Notes under the pieces: model-generated
What the model saw: the letters and a program-made list of their open reading frames with translations, nothing else
Told to the model about the DNA's origin: nothing
The model's database searches: none
Made by a program: the position numbers and the translations under genes
Origin: an uncultured Ruminobacter sp.
GTDB lineage: Bacteria > Pseudomonadota > Gammaproteobacteria > Enterobacterales > Succinivibrionaceae
Assembly: GCA_902764345.1 (NCBI GenBank)
Contig: CACWVT010000008.1
Span: 62,001 to 126,000 of the forward strand
Direction: 5' to 3'
DNA length: 64,000 bases
In this document: positions 9,463 through 18,884 of the stretch, in pieces
Position numbering within the stretch: position 1 is the stretch's first letter
How the letters are laid out: the number at the start of each line of letters is the position of its first letter

Positions 9463-10509
9463 TCAGAAAGATGAGGACGGAACTTTCTTGAAGAATCTGT
9501 GCATCATGATGGATGTCATGTTGATGCTGACGGTCGTAATGCCTTTACCCTGACTTGAATTGAGGTGGGTTCCGTGTCCCAAAGCCTTGGTACCGTCAAG
9601 ATAAAGCTCCCTGACAGTTCCTGCGTCTATTTTCAGTTCGGTATGGACGGTGAGAGGTCTGTTGAGATAGGAGGAGATGATTTCATACATCTGTCTGAAG
9701 TTAGGTGTTCCGGGCATATAGTCAAGACTCTCTTTATAATTTATGGGGCCGATTTCCACGATAATGTCCTGTGTCCGAGTGGTATATCTGCTTCCTATCT
9801 GGGCATTGAGTCCCAGTACGGAGGTATCTCTGTTTCCAAGATGCATCCTAACCTCTTTCGGGATGAAATGCGTTTTTTCCACAAATTCCCTGATGTTTAT
9901 ATGTATGCCAAAATATGATTTGAGGATGTTTTCCAGTCCGAGAGCCGAGCGTCTTCCGTGAAGAAACTCTGCCGTGAAGGCAAATTGGGCATATTCCGGA
10001 AGACTTGTGATCTTTTTGTATCCCTGACGGTTGAAGCTTCTGAAGAAGTTCATGAGAGTCGGATCCTCTCTGTCAAAACATACCGGCATTTCACACATGC
10101 TGAAGGCCCGGTAGTAGAGGGACAGGAAACGGTGATTTATGATGTCAAGAAAACGTCTGGTCGTGGCATCATAGTCATTGATGTTCTGATGGTAAATAAA
10201 ATCGGTAAGCTCAAGGGGCATTGGACCGTTTGGTCCAAGAAGTCCGAAGAAATAAACAAGAACCTCATAAATTCCGTACCGGCCTTCGGCTGATTTTTGG
10301 GTCACCGAATGAATGTCTGAATCAGTATGTTTCAGAAAAGGCATCTGACCGAATCGTAATGCTTCGGCATTCGGATGCTGTGCCGTACCAATGCGCGGCA
10401 ACTCCTTCATCTGATTTTCCAGAAGGCGGACAAGGTAGAAAAAGTCGGCTTCCGTGCTGCCGTCATCTTCTTTTGCCAGGGATTTAATTATTCCATCAAG
10501 TTCTTGCAT
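9463..10509 (-). CDS. tssG: TssG baseplate wedge protein
   Basis: The 348-residue protein has the TssG hallmarks LLGPNGPMPLELTDF and FLDIINHRFLSLYYRAF. TssG forms the core of the T6SS baseplate wedge with two TssF copies and TssE. Its start overlaps the end of tssF by 22 bp, so translation is probably coupled. The following 151 bp to the DUF6931-like gene contain no recognisable gene. Confidence 0.95.
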   Translation of the reverse strand: MQELDGIIKSLAKEDDGSTEADFFYLVRLLENQMKELPRIGTAQHPNAEALRFGQMPFLKHTDSDIHSVTQKSAEGRYGIYEVLVYFFGLLGPNGPMPLELTDFIYHQNINDYDATTRRFLDIINHRFLSLYYRAFSMCEMPVCFDREDPTLMNFFRSFNRQGYKKITSLPEYAQFAFTAEFLHGRRSALGLENILKSYFGIHINIREFVEKTHFIPKEVRMHLGNRDTSVLGLNAQIGSRYTTRTQDIIVEIGPINYKESLDYMPGTPNFRQMYEIISSYLNRPLTVHTELKIDAGTVRELYLDGTKALGHGTHLNSSQGKGITTVSINMTSIMMHRFFKKVPSSSF

Positions 10510-12320
10510 GAGTATACAAATCCTTTTTCATCCGAATAGACGTCAACGCATACCGGAATGTTCAGATCCCGGTAATTTATGATGAGAGAGGCAATGATTC
10601 TGGAGAAGGTGAAGAATCCGATACCTTCCAGATCCCTGTGACTCAGGGTAAGTTCAATCAGATAGCCTTTTTCAAAAAATACCACTCCCTTACTGATGAA
10701 ACGGTAGACTTTGGAATTGATTTTTACCTTTCGCAGGGCTGATTTCATGCGGGCGGTTTCCTCCGCGTTTTTCATTGAGAAGGCATCCATAAGCTGTTTC
10801 AGATTGTACAGCAGTCCATCATCGCCACTGGCAAGAACGGAGGCAAAGTTACACATGATAAAAGCCAGTCTTTTAAAGTCATCGGAACTGCCGGATGATA
10901 TCAGGGGAGGCATTGGCTTTGTAATCTGGCCTATGATCTGAACCTCGTGCAGATCGCCCAAAGATGCGGTGTTGAGACGATCGTGATTGGTCAGACAGCA
11001 TGGAAGGTCGGCATTTGTTACCAGACAGTCCGCCACGAACTGCAGGTTTTCACTCATCTTCTGAACATAGTCCTGACCTGAGAATGATATGAACGTCTCC
11101 TGCTTTTTATAGAGACGGTTTTTATATCCCGTGCTTCCTGTCTGTCTCTGTCTGCGGTGTACGCTGAAGAAATTGCGGTATGTCCTTCCGTCTCCCTGAT
11201 CGGGGCCTGTTGAAAAAAACGGATACGCGCTGAAGATGGGCTGATTTGAGTTGTCAAAGAAGTCTGCTCCGATAACGTAGTAAATTTCATAGTCCAGCTG
11301 ATGGGTACTGTCAACGTTTACGTTTATCTCAAAGTCATGGTTGGTGAACATTCTCTGGGTTCTTTTTCTGAACAGATTTATGAGAGGAATGACATTGAGA
11401 AGAAGTGATTCCCGATGCAGTTTGTCACTGTTTCCGAAATTCTGCTTCTTATCGAATATGAATACCAGTGAGATTTCCCTTGAGGTTATGCCGTTAAAGG
11501 CATTCTTCAGGCCTCTGATGCGCAGAAATTTCATGAGCCCCGGATACTTCATGTAGAGATTCATGTTGTTGATGCCGCTGATGGCAGGGGAGTTTGCGGA
11601 GTAGACATTGCTCTTTGCATCAAGCAGTGAAAGTTCCACTGATACTCCGTGAATCTCCCTGTAGCTGTTGTCCGGAAGTTTTATGAATACTCTTTTCAGA
11701 CTGGCGAAGAAGTATTCGCACAGATTGGATGCATCCTGATCGGTAAGATTCAGGTAAATGTCCAGATATTCCGGATTGATGGATGCGAAGGTGGCATTGC
11801 CCTCGGTATTGAGCGTCATGGAAATTGAGTTTCTGTAGCCTTCTCCCGTGAGATTGGTAATGGAAATGTCGTGTTCCATTGTTTTTACGTCTTTGAGTGA
11901 CAGAGCGTGGATTTCGGTTTCAAAGAAACTCTCGAAACAGATCTGTGTGGTGCTTTCGGATTTTGTCTTGGTGAATCTGCATCCGGGGGAAACACGGAGA
12001 CAGCCGCCGGTTATTTCCGGAAGTGATGCTTCGGGAATCTGAACGTTGCACATGGACGGAATTGGAGCCACGGCATTTGGATTAACAGAGTTCAGGATGG
12101 ATTCAAGGAAACGTTCGTATCCGTGATCGAGCCTGTTTTCAATTCTTGCACTGAGAAAAGCCGTTCCTTCAAGCAGTCTTTCAACAAAAGGATCCTGACA
12201 CTCGATCGAGGACAGATCAAGATGAGACGCGGTTTTTGGGAATTCCCTGGCAAATTCTTGGCCGAGCTTGCGGATGTATGCCAGGTTGTCACTGTAATAC
12301 GCAAAGAAGTCTTTTTTCAT
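10488..12320 (-). CDS. tssF: TssF baseplate wedge protein
   Basis: The 610-residue protein starts with MKKDFFAYYSDNLAYIRKLG and continues with FAREFPKTASHL and DPFVERLLEGTAFLSARI, the conserved N-terminal TssF pattern, at the family's usual length. It is the main baseplate wedge protein. It lies 4 bp downstream of tssE and overlaps tssG, so tssE-tssF-tssG is a compact block. Confidence 0.96.
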   Translation of the reverse strand: MKKDFFAYYSDNLAYIRKLGQEFAREFPKTASHLDLSSIECQDPFVERLLEGTAFLSARIENRLDHGYERFLESILNSVNPNAVAPIPSMCNVQIPEASLPEITGGCLRVSPGCRFTKTKSESTTQICFESFFETEIHALSLKDVKTMEHDISITNLTGEGYRNSISMTLNTEGNATFASINPEYLDIYLNLTDQDASNLCEYFFASLKRVFIKLPDNSYREIHGVSVELSLLDAKSNVYSANSPAISGINNMNLYMKYPGLMKFLRIRGLKNAFNGITSREISLVFIFDKKQNFGNSDKLHRESLLLNVIPLINLFRKRTQRMFTNHDFEINVNVDSTHQLDYEIYYVIGADFFDNSNQPIFSAYPFFSTGPDQGDGRTYRNFFSVHRRQRQTGSTGYKNRLYKKQETFISFSGQDYVQKMSENLQFVADCLVTNADLPCCLTNHDRLNTASLGDLHEVQIIGQITKPMPPLISSGSSDDFKRLAFIMCNFASVLASGDDGLLYNLKQLMDAFSMKNAEETARMKSALRKVKINSKVYRFISKGVVFFEKGYLIELTLSHRDLEGIGFFTFSRIIASLIINYRDLNIPVCVDVYSDEKGFVYSCKNLME

Positions 12321-12324
12321 TTAC

Positions 12325-12816
12325 TTAAGCATCTCCTTTAACGGCTGCCCTTCCTGTTTCCAGTTCTATGTAGAAATTGCAGGAAAAACCGTCTTTCAGC
12401 TCTGATATCGCAAAAGCTGCTTCGATGTGCAGGGATAAACTGCACTTGTCCGCCTCCTGAGTGTCAAGTCTGGTAATGACCAGAGTGTCCGGGTTAAGTC
12501 TGGGTTCAAAGCATCTGATTTGCCATGATATTTCCTTTTTTACCATGTCAAAAATTCTGTCACTGTTATCCAGTCCGCAGAAGTCGGACAGCCCGTAGCC
12601 GAGAACCGACGATCTTACCTCCGGCCATTTGTCCAGATCATCGGCCCCAGGATGCATTCTTGAATTGAACAGCATTTTAAGATTCAGCAGAATTTCCCGA
12701 TGAATGCGGGAAAGAAGCGAATCTTCGGCGGATCCGTTCCCGGTGAGGCTTCTGTCAGTGAGTCTTGACAGAATGCACGGCTGAAATTTGTCCTGAATGT
12801 GTATTTTCTGTACCAT
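12325..12816 (-). CDS. tssE: TssE, gp25-like baseplate protein
   Basis: The 163-residue protein has the gp25-like arrangement: an N-terminal segment with the acceptable pattern SLLSRIHREILLNLKMLFNSR, a middle segment SSVLGYGLSDFCGL and a conserved late EPRLNP motif. TssE joins the sheath to the baseplate. It is followed after 4 bp by tssF. The 155 bp upstream separate it from the second tssC-like gene. Confidence 0.9.
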   Translation of the reverse strand: MVQKIHIQDKFQPCILSRLTDRSLTGNGSAEDSLLSRIHREILLNLKMLFNSRMHPGADDLDKWPEVRSSVLGYGLSDFCGLDNSDRIFDMVKKEISWQIRCFEPRLNPDTLVITRLDTQEADKCSLSLHIEAAFAISELKDGFSCNFYIELETGRAAVKGDA

Positions 12817-12971
12817 GTCGGAGTTCGTCCATGAATCATTTTATGAAAATGCGATCCGGACACTCCGGATAACCTAATTTTAACATGCATGACTCATTAA
12901 AATTTTGCGTAATGTTTTAATTTAAGCGGTAAAAACAGCATTATCCTACCCGTTGAGCATTCTTTCAGGCG

Positions 12972-14531
12972 TCACTGTGATGCGGGACGCGGAACCTTTG
13001 TGGTAAGACACAGGGTGGTGGTCAGACCTTCAAGCTGATAATGCGGTTTTAGATAGAATTTAACGTTATAGTATCCCGGCTGGTTTTCAATGTCGTCAAT
13101 GCTGACTTTTGCTTCCGCGAGCGGATAACGGGCCTTGATGTCCTCATCGGCGTTGGGGTCGGTGGTTACGTATTCACTGCTCCAGTCCGAAAGCCATTTT
13201 GTCATGTCCTCCTTTGATTCGAAGGAGCCGAGTTTGTCGCGTACTATGCATTTGACGTAGTGGGCGAATCTTGAGACAGCAAAGAGGTATGGCAGTCTTG
13301 ATGACAGCTGGGCATTTGCCGAGGCATTCGGGTTGTCGTAACACCTTGGACTGTTAACGGTCTGACCGCCGAGGAATACGGCGTAGTCGGTATTTTTGCA
13401 GAAACACAGCGGGATGAAACCGCATGAGGAAATTTCAGCCTCTCGGTGATCGGATATGGCAATTTCCACGGGAAGCTCCATGTCCTCGGCCGGATTGCCA
13501 GTAAGTCCGATGAATTTGGACAGGTGGTCAACGAGACCGCCTGATTTTATTCCGCGGATCTTGGCACACCAACCGTATTTTTCGAAAGCTCTGTTGATGT
13601 TGATTCCCATGGCATAGGCTGAATTCATCCATACGTGGTTGAGGCTGGCGTTACCGGTCGTATCCTCAGTGAAATTCAGGCCTTCAATGTGATTTGAATC
13701 AGGGCCGTAGGGGAGTCGTGCCAGAATTCTTGGCAGTGTCAGTGCCACGTATCGGCTGTCGTCTGAGTTGCGGAAGGATGTCCATGAGGCATATTCAGGC
13801 GTGCTGAATATATTTGATATACCGCGGGGATTGGCGAGTTCTGACCATGAATCAAGATTCATGACGGACGGATCCGCAGCACTTATGAACGGACTGTGTG
13901 CGGCAGCAGCTATCTGGGAGATTCCCTTTAAAAGTTCAAGATCCGGTGCCGAATGATTGAAGTAGTAGTCACCGATAATGACTCCCAGCGGTTCACCGCC
14001 TGCGGTTCCGTACTCGTCCTCATAGAGTTTTTTGAATATGGGACTCTGATCCCAGGAGGTTCCCCTGAATTTTTTAAGGGTTTTTCCGAGCAGCTTTTTG
14101 GAGATGTTGAATACTCTTATCTTGAGGTTAGCCGAGGTGTTGGTGGAGGTAACAAGATAATAGAGTCCGCGCCATATTCCCTCAATTTCCAGAAAATCGG
14201 GATGGTGAATGATGAGGTTTATTTCCTCTCCTATCTTTATGTCGGTTTCGGCAATGAGTGATTCAATGAGATAGCGGGGATTCTGTGTCGCAAGCTCAGG
14301 ATTTCCGCTTATGACCCTGGCACAGGTCAGAAGTCCTTTTTTCTGTTCGGCGTCAAGCGCAGACAGACACTTCGTGATTTCCGAAGTGTCCGCTAACGCG
14401 GTAACTTCCGTATCGTTTTCCTGCGGATCGGACAAAGTGCTTCGGGTTTCGTTTTCCGCAGTTACGCCCTGCCCGGGCTCAGGTTCCGTGAAAAAGCTGA
14501 ATCTGTTCATGAGCTGCTTCCCTACTGTCAT
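12972..14531 (-). CDS. Second TssC-like sheath protein (paralogue)
   Basis: The 519-residue protein is clearly homologous to the canonical TssC at 18885-20375. Long blocks are nearly identical, for example RGTSWDQSPIFKKLYEDE, LLKGISQIAAAAHSPFISAA and the late NPGYYNVKFYLKPHYQLEGL type ending. It has a different and longer N-terminus (about 90 residues), the region where TssC pairs with TssB. No second tssB accompanies it. It could form mixed sheaths, cap one end of the sheath or act as an assembly factor; which one cannot be told from sequence. It is read in the direction of tssE. Confidence 0.85.
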   Translation of the reverse strand: MTVGKQLMNRFSFFTEPEPGQGVTAENETRSTLSDPQENDTEVTALADTSEITKCLSALDAEQKKGLLTCARVISGNPELATQNPRYLIESLIAETDIKIGEEINLIIHHPDFLEIEGIWRGLYYLVTSTNTSANLKIRVFNISKKLLGKTLKKFRGTSWDQSPIFKKLYEDEYGTAGGEPLGVIIGDYYFNHSAPDLELLKGISQIAAAAHSPFISAADPSVMNLDSWSELANPRGISNIFSTPEYASWTSFRNSDDSRYVALTLPRILARLPYGPDSNHIEGLNFTEDTTGNASLNHVWMNSAYAMGININRAFEKYGWCAKIRGIKSGGLVDHLSKFIGLTGNPAEDMELPVEIAISDHREAEISSCGFIPLCFCKNTDYAVFLGGQTVNSPRCYDNPNASANAQLSSRLPYLFAVSRFAHYVKCIVRDKLGSFESKEDMTKWLSDWSSEYVTTDPNADEDIKARYPLAEAKVSIDDIENQPGYYNVKFYLKPHYQLEGLTTTLCLTTKVPRPASQ

Positions 14532-14788
14532 TTCTTACCGGTCGGTATTCTTTCGTGCCTCCGGAGGTCTTGGCATTTTGAAAAACGGTTTTTAAGGAAC
14601 CGTCCGATCTGCTCCGGAATAAACGTAAAAGTCCGCATCTTAAGAATAATTAAATACCGGTAAGGTTGGCGTTAGATCTAAGGTTTATTGTATTTCAAAC
14701 AATGCCGATGGTGACTGATTTACATGCGGCGACGTTTAATTTCCGTGATACCTGAAATAGAGTTGGAGTTTTTGCCCCTAAAAAACAG
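14532..14788. other. Intergenic region upstream of the tssC paralogue
   Basis: No convincing gene was seen here. The minus-strand promoter for the tssC paralogue and tssEFG should lie here, because the clpV terminator at 14789-14829 closes the upstream unit. No strong sigma-70 pair was recognised. Confidence 0.4.
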
Positions 14789-14829
14789 TGAAGCCGCGGA
14801 GGAGACCCCGCGGCTTCACGATGAAACTG
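14789..14829 (-). terminator. Rho-independent terminator of clpV
   Basis: The arms GTGAAGCCGCGG (14798-14809) and CCGCGGCTTCAC (14818-14829) form a perfect 12-bp GC-rich stem. On the minus strand it is followed by TGTTTTTT. It lies 22 bp after the clpV stop codon. Confidence 0.85.
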
Positions 14830-14851
14830 CTAAGGCAGGATCATGTCTGTC

Positions 14852-17569
14852 TTACTTTTCGGTAAATTCAAACACGAACTTTCCGTCGGCCGCGTCAGCC
14901 TTTACTGACGCAAGTTCTTTACCCTCCATGGTTACCTCCAGGAATTTCTCACTGATGTCCGGAAGCAGATCGTTGCTTATCACGGCATCGATGAGACGTG
15001 CGCCTGAGGCCGCGTTATCACAGCGGCGGATGATTTCATCACGCAGAGCCTGCGTGCAGGTGAGTTCCGCATGATATCCTTCCATGACGCGTTTCCTGAT
15101 CTTGTTGAGCTTGAGATCAATGATTCTGTTGGTGGCAGCCTTCCCGAGAGGATAGTAAGGCACGATGGTTATGCGGCCAAGGAGTGCTGCCGGGAACACC
15201 TTCATCATGTCATCCTTTATGGCGTTTGCAAGCGTCCTGGTATCAGGCAGATTGTTCTCGTCAGCGGAAAGCTCCATGATGGTTTCATCACCCACGTTGG
15301 TGGTGAGAATGATGACGGTGTTGCGGAAGTTAATGAGTCTTCCTGAGCCGTCTTCCATCTGCCCCTTGTCAAAGACCTGGAAGAAGATCTCATGAACGTC
15401 CCTGTGGGCTTTTTCTATTTCGTCAAGAAGCACCACACTGTACGGACGACGTCTTACGGCCTCCGTAAGCACACCTCCTTCGCCGTAACCCACGTATCCC
15501 GGAGGGGCTCCTTTAAGGGTTGACACGGTGTGGGCTTCCTGAAATTCACTCATGTTAATCGTAACCAGATTGTTTTCGGTTCCGTACAGCTGTTCCGCAA
15601 GCGCCAGTGCTGTTTCGGTCTTACCCACGCCTGAAGGACCGGCAAGCATTATTACCGCAATCGGCTTGTTCGGATCGGCAAGTGATGCCCGAGCCGTGAG
15701 GATGCGCTTGGCTATGAGGTCAATTCCCTGATCCTGACCGATGACCCTCTCCTTCATGTAGTTGCCAAGATTAAGCACGGAGGTGATTTCATCCTTCACC
15801 ATGCGGCCTAAAGGAATGCCCGTCCATTCCGAAATAACCGTACTTACAGCCTGTTCGTCGACTTCCGGAAGGATCATCGGACTGTCGCCCTGAAGCTCGT
15901 TGAGTTCGCAACGGGTGCTCTGCAGCTTCTTTCTGTCCTCATCGGAGATTATACCCTTATCGGGAGTCTGAGCACTTGATGCTTCTGATTCAGTAACGGT
16001 GCCGTCAGCCCCCGCATCGGCACATGATGAACTGTCTGAGACAAGTTTTGTTCTGAGTCCGATGTATTCAGCTGACTTCTTTTTAATCAGCTCAAAGCGT
16101 TCGTTAAGTTCTTTGAGATGTGCTTCGCTTTTTTCAATTGAAGCGGAAACTTCCGCAATCTGTTCTTCTCTGTTAAAACCTTCGCGATGTTCCTTTGTGA
16201 GAATGTCCTTTTCGAGCTTCAGAGCCTCAAGCCTGCGGCCGGTGAATTCGATTTCGGCAGGTATCGTACTTTGGGAGAGCGCTACCTTGGCGCACGCCGT
16301 GTCAAGAATGCTTACGCCTTTGTCAGGAAGCTGTCTTGTCGGAATATAGCGGCGGGACAGGGTAACGGTGGCTTTAACGGCTTCGTCAAGAATACGAACC
16401 CCGTGGTATTTTTCGAGAAAGCCCGTCATGTTGCGGAGCATTCTGAAGGCCTTTTCGTCATCCGGTTCCTGTACCAGAATATTTTCAAAGCGTCTGGTAA
16501 GTGCAGGATCCTTTTCGAAGTATTTTACGTATTCGCGATATGTGGTGGCGGCGATGCACCTCAGTTCGCCCCTCGCAAGTGCCGGTTTAAGGAGGTTTGC
16601 CGCGTCATTCTGACCGGCCGTGCCTCCGGCACCTATAAGGGTATGGGCTTCGTCAATGAAGAGGATAATCGGTGTGTCAGAGGCTTTGACTTCTTCTATT
16701 ACCTGTTTCAGTCTGTTTTCAAATTCCCCCTTCATGGATGCGCCTGCCTGAAGCAGTCCCAGGTCAAGGGAACGGAGTACGGTACCTTTTAGGCAGTCAG
16801 GTACGTCTCCTCTTGCCAGTCGCACGGCAAAGCCTTCGACTACGGCTGTTTTACCCACACCGGCTTCACCCGTAAGTATTGGGTTGTTCTGTCGGCGACG
16901 TAGCAGTACGTCCAGCATTTTACGGATTTCCTCGTCTCTTCCGACGATGTTGTCGATTTTGCCTTCCTTTGCAAGTGCCGTCATGTCGGTAGTGTAGAGT
17001 TTAAGAGCTTCTCCCTTGCCGAGAGACGGATCTGACATTACGGATGCCACCTGCCCGGTACCGGCATCAGACACCGTATTGACGTGACCTGCTTCGGCTG
17101 AGTCACTGACTATTTCTGAAAACTTTTCCTGCAGGAGATCTCCGTTTATCTTAATGAACTCGCCGCTTATTTCATGAAGTCTGCGGGCAAGGTCTGGATT
17201 AAGCTTAAGGGCCAGAATGATGTGTCCGGTACGGATGGCTCCTGAGCAGTATACTATGGATGCCGCCATCCATGCTTCCTGAATGGCTGTTTCCACAAGA
17301 GGTGAGAATCCCGATATTGAACTGGCACCGCGAGGCAGAAGATCCAGTGTTTTGGTAAGATCGTTTGAGAGTCTGGCCTCGTCTATGTTGAAGTATTTAA
17401 TGATCTCGTGGAGATCGTTGGGTTCGCTTAATAGTATCTGGTTAATGTAATGGGCTATGTCAACGTAAGGATTTCCTCTGGTCTTGCAGAGGGTGGTGGC
17501 ACTTTCGAGTGCCCTGTATGCCACGTTTGACAGCTTTGAGAATAACTGTTTTTTCTTTAGTTTTATCAT
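14852..17569 (-). CDS. clpV: TssH / ClpV AAA+ sheath-disassembly ATPase
   Basis: The protein (905 residues from the chosen start) has a Clp-N-type N-terminal domain, a first AAA+ module with Walker A GEAGVGKTAVVEG and Walker B ILFIDEAHTL, a coiled-coil middle domain, and a second AAA+ module with Walker A GPSGVGKTETAL and Walker B VVLLDEIEKAH. ClpV recycles contracted TssBC sheath. The ATG at 17567-17569 is preferred over the in-frame start at 17644 because it has an AGGGG ribosome-binding site and gives the normal ClpV N-terminus. A repetitive Ser/Ala/Asp-rich insertion (near residues 490-530) lies in the middle domain. The gene has its own terminator and is probably a monocistronic unit. 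Confidence 0.95.
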   Translation of the reverse strand: MIKLKKKQLFSKLSNVAYRALESATTLCKTRGNPYVDIAHYINQILLSEPNDLHEIIKYFNIDEARLSNDLTKTLDLLPRGASSISGFSPLVETAIQEAWMAASIVYCSGAIRTGHIILALKLNPDLARRLHEISGEFIKINGDLLQEKFSEIVSDSAEAGHVNTVSDAGTGQVASVMSDPSLGKGEALKLYTTDMTALAKEGKIDNIVGRDEEIRKMLDVLLRRRQNNPILTGEAGVGKTAVVEGFAVRLARGDVPDCLKGTVLRSLDLGLLQAGASMKGEFENRLKQVIEEVKASDTPIILFIDEAHTLIGAGGTAGQNDAANLLKPALARGELRCIAATTYREYVKYFEKDPALTRRFENILVQEPDDEKAFRMLRNMTGFLEKYHGVRILDEAVKATVTLSRRYIPTRQLPDKGVSILDTACAKVALSQSTIPAEIEFTGRRLEALKLEKDILTKEHREGFNREEQIAEVSASIEKSEAHLKELNERFELIKKKSAEYIGLRTKLVSDSSSCADAGADGTVTESEASSAQTPDKGIISDEDRKKLQSTRCELNELQGDSPMILPEVDEQAVSTVISEWTGIPLGRMVKDEITSVLNLGNYMKERVIGQDQGIDLIAKRILTARASLADPNKPIAVIMLAGPSGVGKTETALALAEQLYGTENNLVTINMSEFQEAHTVSTLKGAPPGYVGYGEGGVLTEAVRRRPYSVVLLDEIEKAHRDVHEIFFQVFDKGQMEDGSGRLINFRNTVIILTTNVGDETIMELSADENNLPDTRTLANAIKDDMMKVFPAALLGRITIVPYYPLGKAATNRIIDLKLNKIRKRVMEGYHAELTCTQALRDEIIRRCDNAASGARLIDAVISNDLLPDISEKFLEVTMEGKELASVKADAADGKFVFEFTEK

Positions 17570-17808
17570 AAGAAGAATCCCCTTTGATTTATTCAGGGAT
17601 TGGACGTTAAGCGCCTGTATGCCGTCATGGGGCCGGCGGATCATCCAATCTTCTGAGAGATGCTGACCAAATACTATGGTAACGAATAACGGGGTATTTA
17701 AACCGCGATCAGTTCAACAGTTTCAAATGTTTATATTGTTTTGATGAAGGTAATTGACGTATTTGTCAAAAATATTGGGAGAACGATAATAAATATGCAT
17801 AAACGCGT
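17570..17808. other. Intergenic region between clpV and the hcp terminator
   Basis: No gene is supported here. It should hold the clpV promoter on the minus strand, since hcp ends in a terminator immediately to the right. The sequence is AT-rich but no clear promoter pair stood out. Confidence 0.35.
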
Positions 17809-17843
17809 AAAAAGGACGGATTTTAAATTATCCGTCCTTTTTT
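17809..17843 (-). terminator. Terminator downstream of hcp
   Basis: AAAAAGGACGGAT and ATCCGTCCTTTTTT form a stem with an AT-rich loop. A run of T follows on either strand, so it can work in both directions. It lies 45 bp beyond the hcp stop codon. Confidence 0.85.
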
Positions 17844-17887
17844 ATGCTGTTTGCCTGAAAACCGAGTGTCGGCCGGCAGGTGTAAAC

Positions 17888-18400
17888 TTAGGCGTTTTCT
17901 ACCTGGTTGAATGAAGCTTCAACTGCGCCGTCCTTGGTGTTGTCAGGCTTGATTGCGGTGAACTTCCAGGTGATCTTGCCGGCAACGATGTCAACAACTT
18001 CCACAGGATAAGCGGAATTTTCCGGAGGAAGGATGACGTCAGGTGCTGAACCCGGAGTGGTTGAAACAACTTCTGCCTTAACGATCTTGCAGTTTTCAAG
18101 GGTAACTTCGTATACAGGTACCTGAGCGCCTGCGATGGCACGGCATACCTGGAAGCTGACCTTGGCGATCTTCTGACCGTTCATACAGAACTGCTGGATT
18201 TTAGGGGTGGCCTTGTCCAGAGCATGGGTAAAGCTGAACGGGGTGAAGGTGCCTCTGCCTGAAACATCGGTTGTACGGCCAGAGGTTACGTTCTGTGCAG
18301 AGCCGTGCTTGAAGTTAACAACTTCGATCCACTTTGCGTGGGCCTTATCGTTGGATTCACCATCGATACCATCGAGTTTGATAAAAAAGTCAGATGCCAT
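17888..18400 (-). CDS. hcp: Hcp / TssD inner-tube protein
   Basis: The 170-residue protein begins MASDFFIKLDGIDGESND and contains the Hcp1-type strands GTFTPFSFTHALDKATPK and VSFQVCRAIAGAQVPVYEVTLENCKI. Hcp forms hexameric rings that stack as the T6SS inner tube and also carries small effectors. The codon choice and strong SD (GGAG, 9 bases before ATG) suggest high expression. It is flanked by its own leader and terminator, so it is probably transcribed alone, allowing tube protein to exceed the other components. Confidence 0.96.
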   Translation of the reverse strand: MASDFFIKLDGIDGESNDKAHAKWIEVVNFKHGSAQNVTSGRTTDVSGRGTFTPFSFTHALDKATPKIQQFCMNGQKIAKVSFQVCRAIAGAQVPVYEVTLENCKIVKAEVVSTTPGSAPDVILPPENSAYPVEVVDIVAGKITWKFTAIKPDNTKDGAVEASFNQVENA

Positions 18401-18813
18401 AACAGTACTCCTGCTTTCAAAATTAAAATACTAAAATCACAAAATAAAGCTTTGGTTCATTGCTGAACCTTCGCATTCATGGCTTAATTCTTGCACAAGG
18501 TAGGGGTTGTTGGTAAATATTTGATCTCGTTTTTTAACATGGTCACACCTTTTATTTTCATGTTGTGAAGCCGTTTCAATATTTTACATTTAGTTATTAG
18601 ACGGTGAAAAGTTGGTATGATTCTTAACCGAAAAATCAGTATAAATAAAATAGCTTAACATGCTTATTTTTCAACGGTTTCAGGTGGATTATGACTGGAT
18701 AAAAAACGTCATGAAAGAGCATCTTTTTGAGGGGAACTGTCCCAAATTGAGTTCCTGTTGAAGGACTTTCTGAAACGGAATGAAATAATTTCATGGAAAA
18801 CGGGGGCTTTACC
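18401..18813. other. hcp upstream region
   Basis: This 413-bp region between the tssC terminator and hcp has no supported gene. A small reading frame that crosses the terminator at 18820-18856 was judged noise. A hairpin GGTTCA-TTGC-TGAACC (18454-18469) would lie in the hcp 5' leader. No sigma-54 GG-N10-GC site was recognised. Confidence 0.4.
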
Positions 18814-18856
18814 TTAAAAATAAATTGCGCGAACCATATGTCAGGTTCGCGCAATT
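18814..18856 (-). terminator. Terminator downstream of tssC
   Basis: A perfect 13-bp stem (18823-18835 with 18844-18856, arms AATTGCGCGAACC and GGTTCGCGCAATT) has an 8-base loop. On the minus strand it is followed by a T-rich tract. It separates the tssABC unit from hcp. Confidence 0.8.
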
Positions 18857-18884
18857 ATCACATGGCGTGATACAGGACTATGAT

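Noticed and set aside
18636..18854. A 72-residue protein between hcp and tssC on the minus strand
   Set aside because: It runs through the strong terminator hairpin at 18823-18856 and resembles nothing.
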